From Pedobacter sp. BS3 (GTDB lineage Bacteria; Bacteroidota; Bacteroidia; Sphingobacteriales; Sphingobacteriaceae), in assembly GCF_008274585.1 (NCBI RefSeq), contig NZ_VTRT01000004.1, forward strand, positions 310,001-374,000: DNA of 64,000 nucleotides, read 5' to 3'. Under the pieces are notes generated by a model, which saw only the letters and a list, made by a program, of their open reading frames with translations, had not been told where the DNA came from and did no database searches. The stretch's first letter is position 1; each line of letters opens with the position of its first letter. This document shows, piece after piece, positions 37,155 through 45,832 of this stretch. A program made the position numbers and the translations under genes.

Positions 37155-39173
37155 ATGAAATACAGGATCATATTCATTATCATATTCCATTCATTCTTTT
37201 TATTCCGGGCGCAGGCACAAACAGATACGTTGTTAAACCGGTATCGTGAATACCTGTTTCGTACCAGTCCGCTTCAAACGGAATCCGTAAAAACCTGGAT
37301 AGCCACATTAAATCCGGCAGGACAATGGCCGGATATTGATTATAAAGATAAAGAGCCTGCCGGGTGGAAACCTTCCCAGCATCTGCTCCGGATACGGGAA
37401 ATTGCCCTGGTGTGGGCAAATCCGCAATCGCCGGATTATCATAACGGGCACTTGTTGAATAAGATTACTATCGCTTTAGACCATTGGCTCGCAAAACGTT
37501 ATCAAAGCAGTAACTGGTGGCATAATGAAATCGGTATTCCCCGTCTTATGCGGGATATCCTCATCCTGGTTCGCGGAAATTTAGATGCTGAACGAATGAA
37601 ACAGGCGCTCGAAGTAATGGCACAGCTGCGGGTGCACGATGATTATTTAGGAGGCAACCTGGTTTGGTGTGCCGACCTGGGATTACATTACGGAGCGTTG
37701 ACCGGCGATGAAAAGTTAATTAATCATTGCAGGGAGCTTATTATTCGCGAAATTAAGATTACCACCGGCGAAGGCATTCAACCCGATTACAGCTTTCACC
37801 AGCATGGTAAGCGGCTGCAAATGTACCAGTATGGCAAAGCATACCTGTGGGAAAGCCTGCGTGTTGCCTGGCAGCTTCGTGAAACACCGCTGGCATTTCC
37901 GGCAGAAAAAGTGACGATACTGACCGATATGGTGCTGAAAGGCTGGCAATGGATGGCTCGTGGAATTTATACCGTTCCCGGAACGATGGACCGTTCCGCA
38001 TCCCGCAAAGGCGAGTTGAAAAGCGCCGATTTACGTCCGCTGCTTCCCTTTATCATTGCGCTTCAGCCTGCAAAAGCAAACGAACTGAAAACCATGGAAG
38101 CCATACAGAACGGAAAAGGAGCGCTGAATGGTTTCCGGTATTATCCGTATTCTGATTTTGCTGCTTTTCACCGGCCCGGTTTCAGTTTTTTTCTGAAAAC
38201 CATTTCAGACCGGACGCTGGTTACAGAGTCCATCAATCACGAAAACCTGAAGGGCAAGCTGCTGAACAGCGGCGATGCGTACCTGATTAGAAATGGTAAG
38301 GAATATACAGACCTGCTGCCCGTATGGGACTGGACTGCGCTGCCCGGCGTAACAACCTTTAAAGATGCTTACCAGGTAAACCGGCTGCCTTTTGTGGGTA
38401 GTGTGAGCGATAAAACGGATGGTTGCTCGGCAATGGATTATCAGCTTAAAGATAAAACCGGGAAGCAGGTGCTTTCGGCCCGAAAATTCTGGGCTTGTTA
38501 CCAGGATGCGGTAGTTTGCCTGATAGCGGATATAAAAGCCGGGAATATTCCGGGAAACATCTATACCGCTTTAGACCAATGTCGCTGGCAGGGCGATGTA
38601 ACGGTAAATAAGGTGGGCAACGTGTTGGATACAGGTGTGCATCAGCTTGAGCATGTAACCTGGATACAGCATGCCGGATTTGCCTATATTCCGCTGCAAC
38701 CCGCCTCGTTTGAGCTTCGTTTACAGGAAGTTTCCGGCTCATGGACAACCATCAACGCATCCGAAACCACGGAACCGGTTGCCGGAAAAATGTTCACGCC
38801 GGTTATGCTCCATCATCCCGAACAGAATTCCGCTGCCGGGTATGTGCTGGCACGCTGCGAAACTCCGCGGCAGGCTAAAAAGCTTGCCGGCAAACCAAGC
38901 TGGAAGATACTGCAAAACGATAAAAACTGCCAGGCCGTGCAGTTTAAGGATGGCGCAATGATGGCTGTATTTTATACTCCGGCTAAGCTTCAAACCGGCA
39001 AGCAGCAGTCCATACAGGCAGACCAACCGTGTTTGGTTTTGCTAAAGAACGGTAAGCTGTACGCCAGCGACCCTTCGCATAAAGGATTGCAGGCTAACTT
39101 CATTCTAAATAATAAAACGGTTAGCATGACCTTACCGGCAGATGGTACTACGGTTGCTGAAACAATAAAATAA
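37155..39173 (+). CDS. Polysaccharide lyase family 8
   Basis: A 672-residue exported lyase that cleaves next to a uronic acid by beta-elimination, leaving an unsaturated uronate. Signal peptide MKYRIIFIIIFHSFFLFRAQAQ. Alpha/alpha toroid with active-site residues in family order: Asn124 in NWWHNEIG, His217 in SFHQHG, Tyr226 (9 residues later), Arg280 in TMDRSASRKG (63 after His) and the Glu in INHENLKGKLLNSGDAYL. The His-Tyr-Arg spacing equals that of chondroitin AC lyase as I remember it. PL8 enzymes act on chondroitin, hyaluronan or xanthan. The absence of sulfatases and the presence of GH92 fit an unsulfated, mannose-containing polymer better. At 672 residues it is compact for the family. 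Confidence 0.9.
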   Translation: MKYRIIFIIIFHSFFLFRAQAQTDTLLNRYREYLFRTSPLQTESVKTWIATLNPAGQWPDIDYKDKEPAGWKPSQHLLRIREIALVWANPQSPDYHNGHLLNKITIALDHWLAKRYQSSNWWHNEIGIPRLMRDILILVRGNLDAERMKQALEVMAQLRVHDDYLGGNLVWCADLGLHYGALTGDEKLINHCRELIIREIKITTGEGIQPDYSFHQHGKRLQMYQYGKAYLWESLRVAWQLRETPLAFPAEKVTILTDMVLKGWQWMARGIYTVPGTMDRSASRKGELKSADLRPLLPFIIALQPAKANELKTMEAIQNGKGALNGFRYYPYSDFAAFHRPGFSFFLKTISDRTLVTESINHENLKGKLLNSGDAYLIRNGKEYTDLLPVWDWTALPGVTTFKDAYQVNRLPFVGSVSDKTDGCSAMDYQLKDKTGKQVLSARKFWACYQDAVVCLIADIKAGNIPGNIYTALDQCRWQGDVTVNKVGNVLDTGVHQLEHVTWIQHAGFAYIPLQPASFELRLQEVSGSWTTINASETTEPVAGKMFTPVMLHHPEQNSAAGYVLARCETPRQAKKLAGKPSWKILQNDKNCQAVQFKDGAMMAVFYTPAKLQTGKQQSIQADQPCLVLLKNGKLYASDPSHKGLQANFILNNKTVSMTLPADGTTVAETIK

Positions 39174-39600
39174 ACATGAAAACGATTGACATTTCTGCGT
39201 TATTTAACCAGTTGAGTAATGATTGACGTCTGCTTTAAGATTTCTTTAAGAAGGAAACGCGTTCAATAATGGCAAAAGCACCTCCCCCTTCCTGCGCACA
39301 TTGCCAACACGCCCCCCTCAAAGAGGGGGACAGGCACAGTTCGATACTAATTTTTACAAAAGTTAGGCAGGTTAGGGCGCTTGCATATCCCCCGCCGGAG
39401 GGGGTAGGGGGAGGATTTACCCTTAACTTGACGCTAATGCGAGACTTCGGGAACGAAAATAGGAGCGTCATTGCTTCTCCGCCAATTGTCGGAGAATAAA
39501 TCTGATAATCAGTGTTTTACAAACAAGGTTAATGGTAACGAAGCAATCTTTAACCGTTCAGCTAAACAATGAATTATAATAATCACCAAATAAAACTCAC
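39174..39600. repeat. Direct repeat copy 1 in a 427-bp gap
   Basis: The gap between PL8 and the SGNH gene is mostly a GC-rich repeat (39248-39439) that recurs in direct orientation at 42022-42222. It contains the palindrome CCCCCTCAAAGAGGGGG, the block AGTTAGGCAGGTTAGGGC and a CCGCCGG...GGGTAGGGGGAGG end. A frame of about 60 codons stays open through both copies. The remaining 160 bp are AT-rich leader for the next gene. Confidence 0.65.
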
Positions 39601-40323
39601 ATGAACAAAATATCTTCAATTATTCTCGGTCTGTTACTAACCATTACTACTGTTCAAAACAGCTTTGCCCAGGCAAATCCCCAAACCTATCTGAATGACA
39701 TTAAAACTGAACTGACAAAGGCCTGGCCGAAGAACCGTACCATTAACCTGGTATTTCACGGGCATTCCGTGCCAACCGGTTATTTCAGAACACCGGAAGT
39801 GCATAAGCTTGAGGCTTATCCTTCCTTGCTGCTTGAGCGGCTAAAGGCCGTTTATCCCAACGCGGTGATCAATATAATTACCACGTCTATTGGCGGCGAA
39901 AATTCTGTTCAGGGCGAAAAACGGTTTAAGCGTGATGTGCTGACCCATAAACCGGATGTGTTGTTTATTGATTATGCCCTGAACGACCGGGCTGTTGGCC
40001 TGGAAAAATCCCGCGAAGCGATGGGGAAAATGATCAGGAAAGCGCTTAAACGGAAAATAAAAGTGATTTTGATGACTCCATCTACTGACCTGACCGTGGA
40101 TATTCTGAAACCTGATAATGTGCTGGCCCAGTTTTCCAAACAATTGATTGGCCTGGCAGAACAATATCATATCGGTTTAGTAGATAGTTATGGTGCTTTC
40201 TATGACCTGGCTAAATCCGGTAAAAACCTCAAAGATTATATGGCACAAAGTAATCATCCCAACAAAAAAGGGCACCAGGTTATTGCTGATAAAATAATGG
40301 ATTGGTTTAAACTTATCGAATAG
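39601..40323 (+). CDS. SGNH/GDSL-family hydrolase with variant catalytic blocks
   Basis: A 240-residue exported hydrolase (signal MNKISSIILGLLLTITTVQNSFAQ). The nucleophile block reads VFHGHSVPTGYF, with His in place of the usual Asp of GDS. Block II is TTSIGGENS, block III YALNDR. The C-terminal block is QSNHPNKKGH, where Gln stands three residues before the His, at the position normally held by the third catalytic Asp. The fold is clear, but catalysis may rely on a Ser-His dyad. Such proteins often deacetylate polysaccharides. Between two direct repeats with the following MFS gene, it belongs to the polysaccharide locus by position. Confidence 0.82.
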   Translation: MNKISSIILGLLLTITTVQNSFAQANPQTYLNDIKTELTKAWPKNRTINLVFHGHSVPTGYFRTPEVHKLEAYPSLLLERLKAVYPNAVINIITTSIGGENSVQGEKRFKRDVLTHKPDVLFIDYALNDRAVGLEKSREAMGKMIRKALKRKIKVILMTPSTDLTVDILKPDNVLAQFSKQLIGLAEQYHIGLVDSYGAFYDLAKSGKNLKDYMAQSNHPNKKGHQVIADKIMDWFKLIE

Positions 40324-40474
40324 TGTAAGATTGTCCATTGAGGTATGAAAAATATGAACAATTATAACGCTATCTGTACAGTTATGACGTGTTTTATAAA
40401 ATAGTCCTGTTGCGAGTGGAAGATTGTCTATCTTTTTCGAGGGATAAACCATTTTAAAATTTGCATTTCTCCCC

Positions 40475-40482
40475 TACGTTTG
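40475..40482 (+). promoter_or_regulatory. -7 promoter element and long leader for the first MFS gene
   Basis: TACGTTTG matches TAnnTTTG 130 nt before the MFS start. The -33 box is poor. The implied 125-nt leader contains CACCTGC (from about 40504), later AGCTTTTGCAGGT and then CAGGTG, which can pair with the same upstream segment in two mutually exclusive ways. Confidence 0.4.
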
Positions 40483-40611
40483 AATAACCGATTAATCCTG
40501 ATTGCACCTGCGAAAAACGGAAAGACAGAGTTTGTAGCTTTTGCAGGTTAAACAGGTGAAAATGTGAGGAGTATAAAAATAAATAACCAATTTTAATCTA
40601 TATAACAAAAT

Positions 40612-41961
40612 ATGACGACCAACCAGCCTGCCACTTTTAAGAATACCTATATCCTTGGCATATCGTTTATTTCTGCCCTTGGCGGATACCTGTTCGGGTT
40701 TGATTTTGCCGTCATCGCGGGAGCCTTACCCTTTTTACGGCCTGAATTTCAGTTGAGCGCCTGGTGGGAGGGTTTTCTTACCGGTTCGCTGGCTTTGGGC
40801 TGCATTGCAGGTTGCCTGCTGGCAGGAGGCTTAGCCGACCGCTATGGCCGCAAACCGGGATTAATGCTGGCAGCGCTCATTTTTGCTCTGTCATCGCTTG
40901 GTATGGCCTTTTCGCATGGACTGACCATTTTTGTTATGATGCGCTTTGCCGCGGGTATCGGTGTGGGAATGGCTTCCATGCTGAGTCCGCTCTATATTGC
41001 CGAGGTTTCTCCGGCTGCTATCCGTGGTCGCAATGTGGCTATTAACCAGCTCACCATTGTAATCGGTATTTTAGTTACCAACCTGGTAAACTATACGCTG
41101 GCAGATAACGGCCCTGAAGCCTGGCGCTGGATGTTCGGTTTAGGTGCTGTGCCGTCCGCTTTATTTTTTCTGGGTGTTATCTGGCTTCCCGAAAGTCCCC
41201 GCTGGCTGATTAAAGCAGGGAAAGAAACCCAGGCAAAAGCGGTGCTGGAAAAAATCGGTAGCACGTCATTCGTAGAAAACACCTTCCGGGATATTCAGCA
41301 TTCCCTTGAAGGAGCAAAGCCACAGTCATTCAGGGCGGTGTTTGAAAAAGGCGTTCGTCCGGCAGTTATAATAGGGGTAACGCTGGCCGTTTTCCAGCAG
41401 TTGTGCGGCATTAACGTCGTATTTAATTACACCTCTACCATTTTTGAATCTGTGGGCGCAAACCTCGACCGGCAATTGTTCGAGACCGTAGCTATTGGCG
41501 TAGTCAATTTGCTGTTTACCATGGTGGCCATGTGGCAGGTAGACAAGCTGGGCCGCCGTCCGCTGATGCTTATCGGCTCACTCGGATTATCTATTGTGTA
41601 CATTGTGCTGGCATTTTTACTGCAAAGCCAGGCTGCTGCCGGTTTGGTATCCGTTTTTGTGCTGCTGGCTATCGCGATGTATGCCACCTCTCTGGCCCCG
41701 GTAACCTGGGTGCTTATCTCGGAAATTTTCCCCAATAAAATACGTGGTGTAGCCTCGTCTGTAGCTATCGTATCCCTTTGGGGAGCTTACTTTATCCTGG
41801 TGTTCACTTTCCCGATACTGGCAGAAGTGCTTGGCGCATACGGGCCGTTTTACCTCTATGCGGTTATCTGTTTATTGGGTTTCCTGTTTGTGAAAAGCAA
41901 GGTGAAGGAAACCAAAGGGCAAACCCTGGAAGAATTAGAGCAAAATCTGATAAGACATTGA
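40612..41961 (+). CDS. MFS sugar porter 1
   Basis: A 449-residue inner-membrane transporter of the sugar porter family with 12 predicted membrane segments. Motifs: GGYLFGFDFAVIAGALP in TM1, DRYGRKPGLM in loop 2-3, RFAAGIGVGMASMLSPLYIAEVSPA, PESPRWLIKAGKE after TM6, FQQLCGINVVFNYT in TM7, DKLGRRPLM and the C-terminal VKETKGQTLEELE. It should carry a monosaccharide or small product of the locus (hexose or uronate) into the cytoplasm by proton symport. A second, diverged porter lies at 55.8 kb. It is followed by repeat DNA and the DUF5107 gene. Confidence 0.94.
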   Translation: MTTNQPATFKNTYILGISFISALGGYLFGFDFAVIAGALPFLRPEFQLSAWWEGFLTGSLALGCIAGCLLAGGLADRYGRKPGLMLAALIFALSSLGMAFSHGLTIFVMMRFAAGIGVGMASMLSPLYIAEVSPAAIRGRNVAINQLTIVIGILVTNLVNYTLADNGPEAWRWMFGLGAVPSALFFLGVIWLPESPRWLIKAGKETQAKAVLEKIGSTSFVENTFRDIQHSLEGAKPQSFRAVFEKGVRPAVIIGVTLAVFQQLCGINVVFNYTSTIFESVGANLDRQLFETVAIGVVNLLFTMVAMWQVDKLGRRPLMLIGSLGLSIVYIVLAFLLQSQAAAGLVSVFVLLAIAMYATSLAPVTWVLISEIFPNKIRGVASSVAIVSLWGAYFILVFTFPILAEVLGAYGPFYLYAVICLLGFLFVKSKVKETKGQTLEELEQNLIRH

Positions 41962-42320
41962 ATGAAGTCAAAAGTTAAAAGTAAAAAGTTGAATCCCGTA
42001 CGTATGCATTAGAGTCAAGATAAGAAAGAAATACGTTCAATAATGGAAAAAGCACCTCCCCCTCCCTGCACACATCGCCAACACGCCCCCCTCAAAGAGG
42101 GGGACAGGCACAGTTGGACACTGATTTTTACAAAAGTTAGGCAGGTTAGGGCATTTGCATATCCCTCCGCCAGCTGGCGGAAGGGGGTAGGGGGAGGATT
42201 TACCTTTAACTTGATATCAATATGACCATCGGGATTAAAAGTGGAAGGCAGTTTATCTCATAGAAAATATAATAAGCATTTAAGTAATTAACATATCCTT
42301 AGAAAATCAGTAAAAATAGA
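41962..42320. repeat. Direct repeat copy 2 in a 359-bp gap
   Basis: Positions 42022-42222 match 39248-39439 in the same orientation, 2.77 kb apart. Relative to copy 1 this copy has 9 extra bases that create the palindrome CCGCCAGCTGGCGG. The open frame (42043-42225) survives because the insertion is a multiple of three. No other feature is seen in the gap apart from an AT-rich leader before the DUF5107 gene. Confidence 0.65.
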
Positions 42321-45300
42321 ATGGACGAATTTGTTGTCAATGTTTGGGAAGAGAAAGTGATTATCCCGACATACGGAACGGGAAAACCGGAAAAAAATCC
42401 GATGTTCTTTGAAAAACGTGTGTACCAGGGAAGCAGCGGTGTGGTATATCCCAACCCGGTTATTGAAAAAATTTACGACGATAAAGAAAATGTAGCTTAT
42501 ACCGGTTTATTCCTGGAAAATAAATACCTCAAAATCATGATTCTGCCCGAGCTTGGCGGACGGGTGCAAATGGCTTACGATAAAGTTAAGCAACGTCATT
42601 TCATCTACTATAACCAGGTGATAAAACCGGCGTTGGTGGGTTTATGTGGCCCCTGGATTTCGGGTGGAATAGAGTTTAACTGGCCACAACACCACCGTCC
42701 CAGCACCTTTGAGCCGGTAGATTATACCATTGAAGAGCATGCCGATGGCAGTAAAACCGTATGGGTAAATGAGGTGGAGAAGATGTTCCGGACCAAGGGA
42801 ATGGCTGGTTTTACGCTGCATCCGGCTAACGCTTACCTGGAAATAAAGGCGAAATTATATAACCGTACCAGCCTGCCGCAAACCTTTTTATGGTGGGCAA
42901 ATCCGGCAGTAAAAGTAAACGACTATTACCAGTCGGTTTTTCCGCCCGATGTTAACGCCGTTTTCGACCACGGCAAGCGGGATGTAAGCAGCTTCCCGAT
43001 TGCTACAGGCACGTATTACAAGGTAGATTATTCGCCCGGAACCGATATTTCCAACTATAAAAATATTCCCGTTCCAACCTCTTATATGGCTATCCGTTCA
43101 GATTACGATTTTGTGGGTGGCTATGAAAATGATACACAGGCCGGCGTGCTTCACGTGGCCAATCACCACGTATCGCCAGGCAAAAAGCAGTGGACCTGGG
43201 GCAATGGCGATTTCGGCAAAGCCTGGGACCGTAACCTGACCGATGAGGATGGGCCGTATATTGAGCTGATGACCGGCGTTTACACCGATAATCAGCCCGA
43301 CTTTACCTGGCTGATGCCTTACGAGGAGAAATCGTTTACCCAATATTTTATGCCTTACCGGGAACTCGGTGTTGTAAAAAATGCGACAAAAGACCTACTG
43401 GTTTATGTGGATATTGAGGGTAAAAAAGCCATTCTGAAAGTTTTTGCGACATCCATACAAACGAACCTGGAACTGAGCTTCTCTGCGGGAGATGAGCTGT
43501 TGTTTTCAGAAACCATGCATGTGTCGCCGGAAAATCTTTGGAAAAAAGAGCTGCTGTTGCCACATGAAATAAACGAGGAAGATATATTGCTTCGGATTGA
43601 AAACCAATCCGGTAAAGAGCTTATCCGTTATCAGCCCTCAGCAAACCGGAAGAACGAAATTCCCGAGCCTGCAAAAGCTGCCCTGGAGCCAAAAGACGTA
43701 GAAAACAACGAGCAGCTTTTCCTTACCGGCCAGCACCTGGAGCAATACCGTCATGCTACGTACAACCCGGTAGATTACTATGAAGAGGCCCTTCGTCGTG
43801 ACCCGAAAGATGTGCGGAACAATAACGCACTCGGAAAATGGTATTTACGTCGCGGGCAGTTTGCCAAAAGCGAGCCGTATTTCCGTAAGGCGATAGAGAC
43901 GCTTATCCAGCGCAATCCTAATCCTTACGATGGAGAGCCGTATTATAACCTGGGATTAAGCCTGAAATTACAAGGTAAAACGGATGAAGCCTACGAAGCC
44001 TTTTACAAATCGGCCTGGAACAGCGCCTGGCAGGACAGCGCTTATTTTTCACTGGCACAGATCGATGTTGCAAAAGAGGATTTTACGCAGGCGCTTGAGC
44101 ACATTGAGTGGTCTGTTGACCGGAATGCCCGGAACAGCAAGGCCAGGGCGTTAAAAGCAGCTATCCTGCGTAAGCAGCATCGTTTGGAAGAAGCCCTGGA
44201 TGTATGTACGGAAGCTATTAAGCGGGATTTATTCAACCTGAATATTTATTTCGAACAGCACAGGATATATCAGCTGCTGGACAGAAAAGAAGATGCCGAT
44301 GCGGCATTAGCCACATTAATGCGTCTGTCCAGGCGAAATGCGAATAGTTTTATAGAATATGCGCTGGATTATGCCTCGGCCGGTTTATATTCCGAAGCCA
44401 TTGCACTGATAAGCTATGCCATAGGAAACCGTGATGAAGAAACTTACCCGATGGTATTTTATTACCTGGGATGGTTCAGCCTGCAAGCCGGGGATGAGGA
44501 AGAAGCACTGGCATGGTTCAGAAAGGGTGCTGCCGCGGATGCAGACTTGTGTTTTCCTAATCGTATAGAAGATGTGAATGTGCTGCAATCGGCATTAACC
44601 CTGAACCCCACAGATGCCCGTGCACCGTACTATTTAGGCAATTTATGGTACGATAAGCGTCAGTATGCCGAAGCGATAGCGATGTGGGAAATAGCGGCCG
44701 GACGGGATAATGCTTTCCCGACCGTTTTCCGCAACCTGGGTATCGCTTATTTTAATAAACAGCATAATGCGGCTAAGGCGCTGCAATGTTTTGAAAAGGC
44801 ATTTGCGCTTGATGAAACCGATGCCCGTGTCTTTATGGAACTCGACCAGTTGTATAAACGGCTTAACAAATCGCCCGAAGAGCGGCTGGCATTCCTGGAA
44901 AAATATCCCGAATTGGTTGATTTCCGCGATGATGTTTACCTCGAAAGAGCCGCCCTGTATAATTTCCTGGGACAATATGAAAAAGCCTATGAATTGATTA
45001 GTACCCGGCAGTTTCACCCCTGGGAAGGCGGCGAAGGAAAAGTCTCCGGCCAGTATATCTACAGTTTGGTTGAATTAGCAAAGCAGGATATCCGCCACAA
45101 GCGGTTTACCGAGGCCATAGAAAAATTACAGCAAGCCCAGTTTTATCCGCATAACCTTGGCGAAGGAAAACTATTCGGCGCCCAGGAAAATGATATTTTC
45201 TACTGGTTAGGATGTGCTTTCCAGGGATTAGGTCAGGAGGAAAAGGCAAAGCAGTACTTTGAGAAAGCTACCGAGGGACTTTCTGAGCCTTCGGCCGCCA

Positions 45301-45680
45301 TGTTTTATAACGACCAGCAGCCGGATAAAATATTTTACCAGGGGCTGGCCTGGATACAATTGGGTGAGAAAGAAAAGGCCCAGATTATTTTCCGGAAGCT
45401 GGTAGATTACGGTCAACAGCATTTAAATGACAAGGTGAAGATTGATTATTTCGCGGTATCGCTACCTGATTTGCTGATTTTTGAAGATGATTTGAATGTT
45501 AGAAATGTAATTCATTGTCATTACCTGATGGGATTGGGATATTTAGGTTTGAGTAATTTAAAAGAAGCAAAATTCGAATTAGAGCAGGCGTTGCAACAGG
45601 ATGCGATGCATTTTGGCGCCGAAACGCATCTAAGACAAGCCGTGCAGGAAGAAGAAACCGTAATGAATGTGGCGGGGTAA
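42321..45680 (+). CDS. DUF5107 and tetratricopeptide-repeat protein
   Basis: A 1119-residue protein without signal peptide or membrane segment, hence probably cytoplasmic. Residues 1 to about 410 are a beta-rich DUF5107 domain resembling the galactose-mutarotase/glycosidase-associated fold (YLKIMILPELGGRVQMAYDK, GLCGPWISGGIEFNWPQHHRPST). From about 470 to the end are many TPR units (for example PYYNLGLSLKLQGKTDEAYEAFYKSAW, AYFSLAQIDVAKEDFTQALEHIEW, PYYLGNLWYDKRQYAEAIAMWEIAAG). Family members are often found next to sugar porters in Bacteroidota; to my knowledge the activity is not clear. Position suggests handling of an imported sugar or oligosaccharide. It is the largest gene in the window. 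Confidence 0.88.
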   Translation: MDEFVVNVWEEKVIIPTYGTGKPEKNPMFFEKRVYQGSSGVVYPNPVIEKIYDDKENVAYTGLFLENKYLKIMILPELGGRVQMAYDKVKQRHFIYYNQVIKPALVGLCGPWISGGIEFNWPQHHRPSTFEPVDYTIEEHADGSKTVWVNEVEKMFRTKGMAGFTLHPANAYLEIKAKLYNRTSLPQTFLWWANPAVKVNDYYQSVFPPDVNAVFDHGKRDVSSFPIATGTYYKVDYSPGTDISNYKNIPVPTSYMAIRSDYDFVGGYENDTQAGVLHVANHHVSPGKKQWTWGNGDFGKAWDRNLTDEDGPYIELMTGVYTDNQPDFTWLMPYEEKSFTQYFMPYRELGVVKNATKDLLVYVDIEGKKAILKVFATSIQTNLELSFSAGDELLFSETMHVSPENLWKKELLLPHEINEEDILLRIENQSGKELIRYQPSANRKNEIPEPAKAALEPKDVENNEQLFLTGQHLEQYRHATYNPVDYYEEALRRDPKDVRNNNALGKWYLRRGQFAKSEPYFRKAIETLIQRNPNPYDGEPYYNLGLSLKLQGKTDEAYEAFYKSAWNSAWQDSAYFSLAQIDVAKEDFTQALEHIEWSVDRNARNSKARALKAAILRKQHRLEEALDVCTEAIKRDLFNLNIYFEQHRIYQLLDRKEDADAALATLMRLSRRNANSFIEYALDYASAGLYSEAIALISYAIGNRDEETYPMVFYYLGWFSLQAGDEEEALAWFRKGAAADADLCFPNRIEDVNVLQSALTLNPTDARAPYYLGNLWYDKRQYAEAIAMWEIAAGRDNAFPTVFRNLGIAYFNKQHNAAKALQCFEKAFALDETDARVFMELDQLYKRLNKSPEERLAFLEKYPELVDFRDDVYLERAALYNFLGQYEKAYELISTRQFHPWEGGEGKVSGQYIYSLVELAKQDIRHKRFTEAIEKLQQAQFYPHNLGEGKLFGAQENDIFYWLGCAFQGLGQEEKAKQYFEKATEGLSEPSAAMFYNDQQPDKIFYQGLAWIQLGEKEKAQIIFRKLVDYGQQHLNDKVKIDYFAVSLPDLLIFEDDLNVRNVIHCHYLMGLGYLGLSNLKEAKFELEQALQQDAMHFGAETHLRQAVQEEETVMNVAG

Positions 45681-45719
45681 ATTAGCAGTTTCAAGTTAAT
45701 TCTCATTGGTCTGTCTTTC

Positions 45720-45777
45720 GCTGGTGCGAGCTTGTAGCTCGTACCGCTGACGATACGAGCTACAAGCTCGCACCAGC
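45720..45777. repeat. Large REP-like palindrome upstream of GH2 2
   Basis: Perfect 24-bp arms starting GCTGGTGCGAGC and ending GCTCGCACCAGC, around a 10-nt loop (45744-45753). It is followed at 45781 by GCTCAGGATGACCGTAATTG, which matches the right end of the 30857-30987 element except for two transitions. In RNA it would form a very stable stem and may stop or stabilise transcripts between the DUF5107 and GH2 genes. Confidence 0.75.
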
Positions 45778-45832
45778 ATATGCTCAGGATGACCGTAATT
45801 GGCTCAGAGAGTAAACTTTGGAATAAAACATC

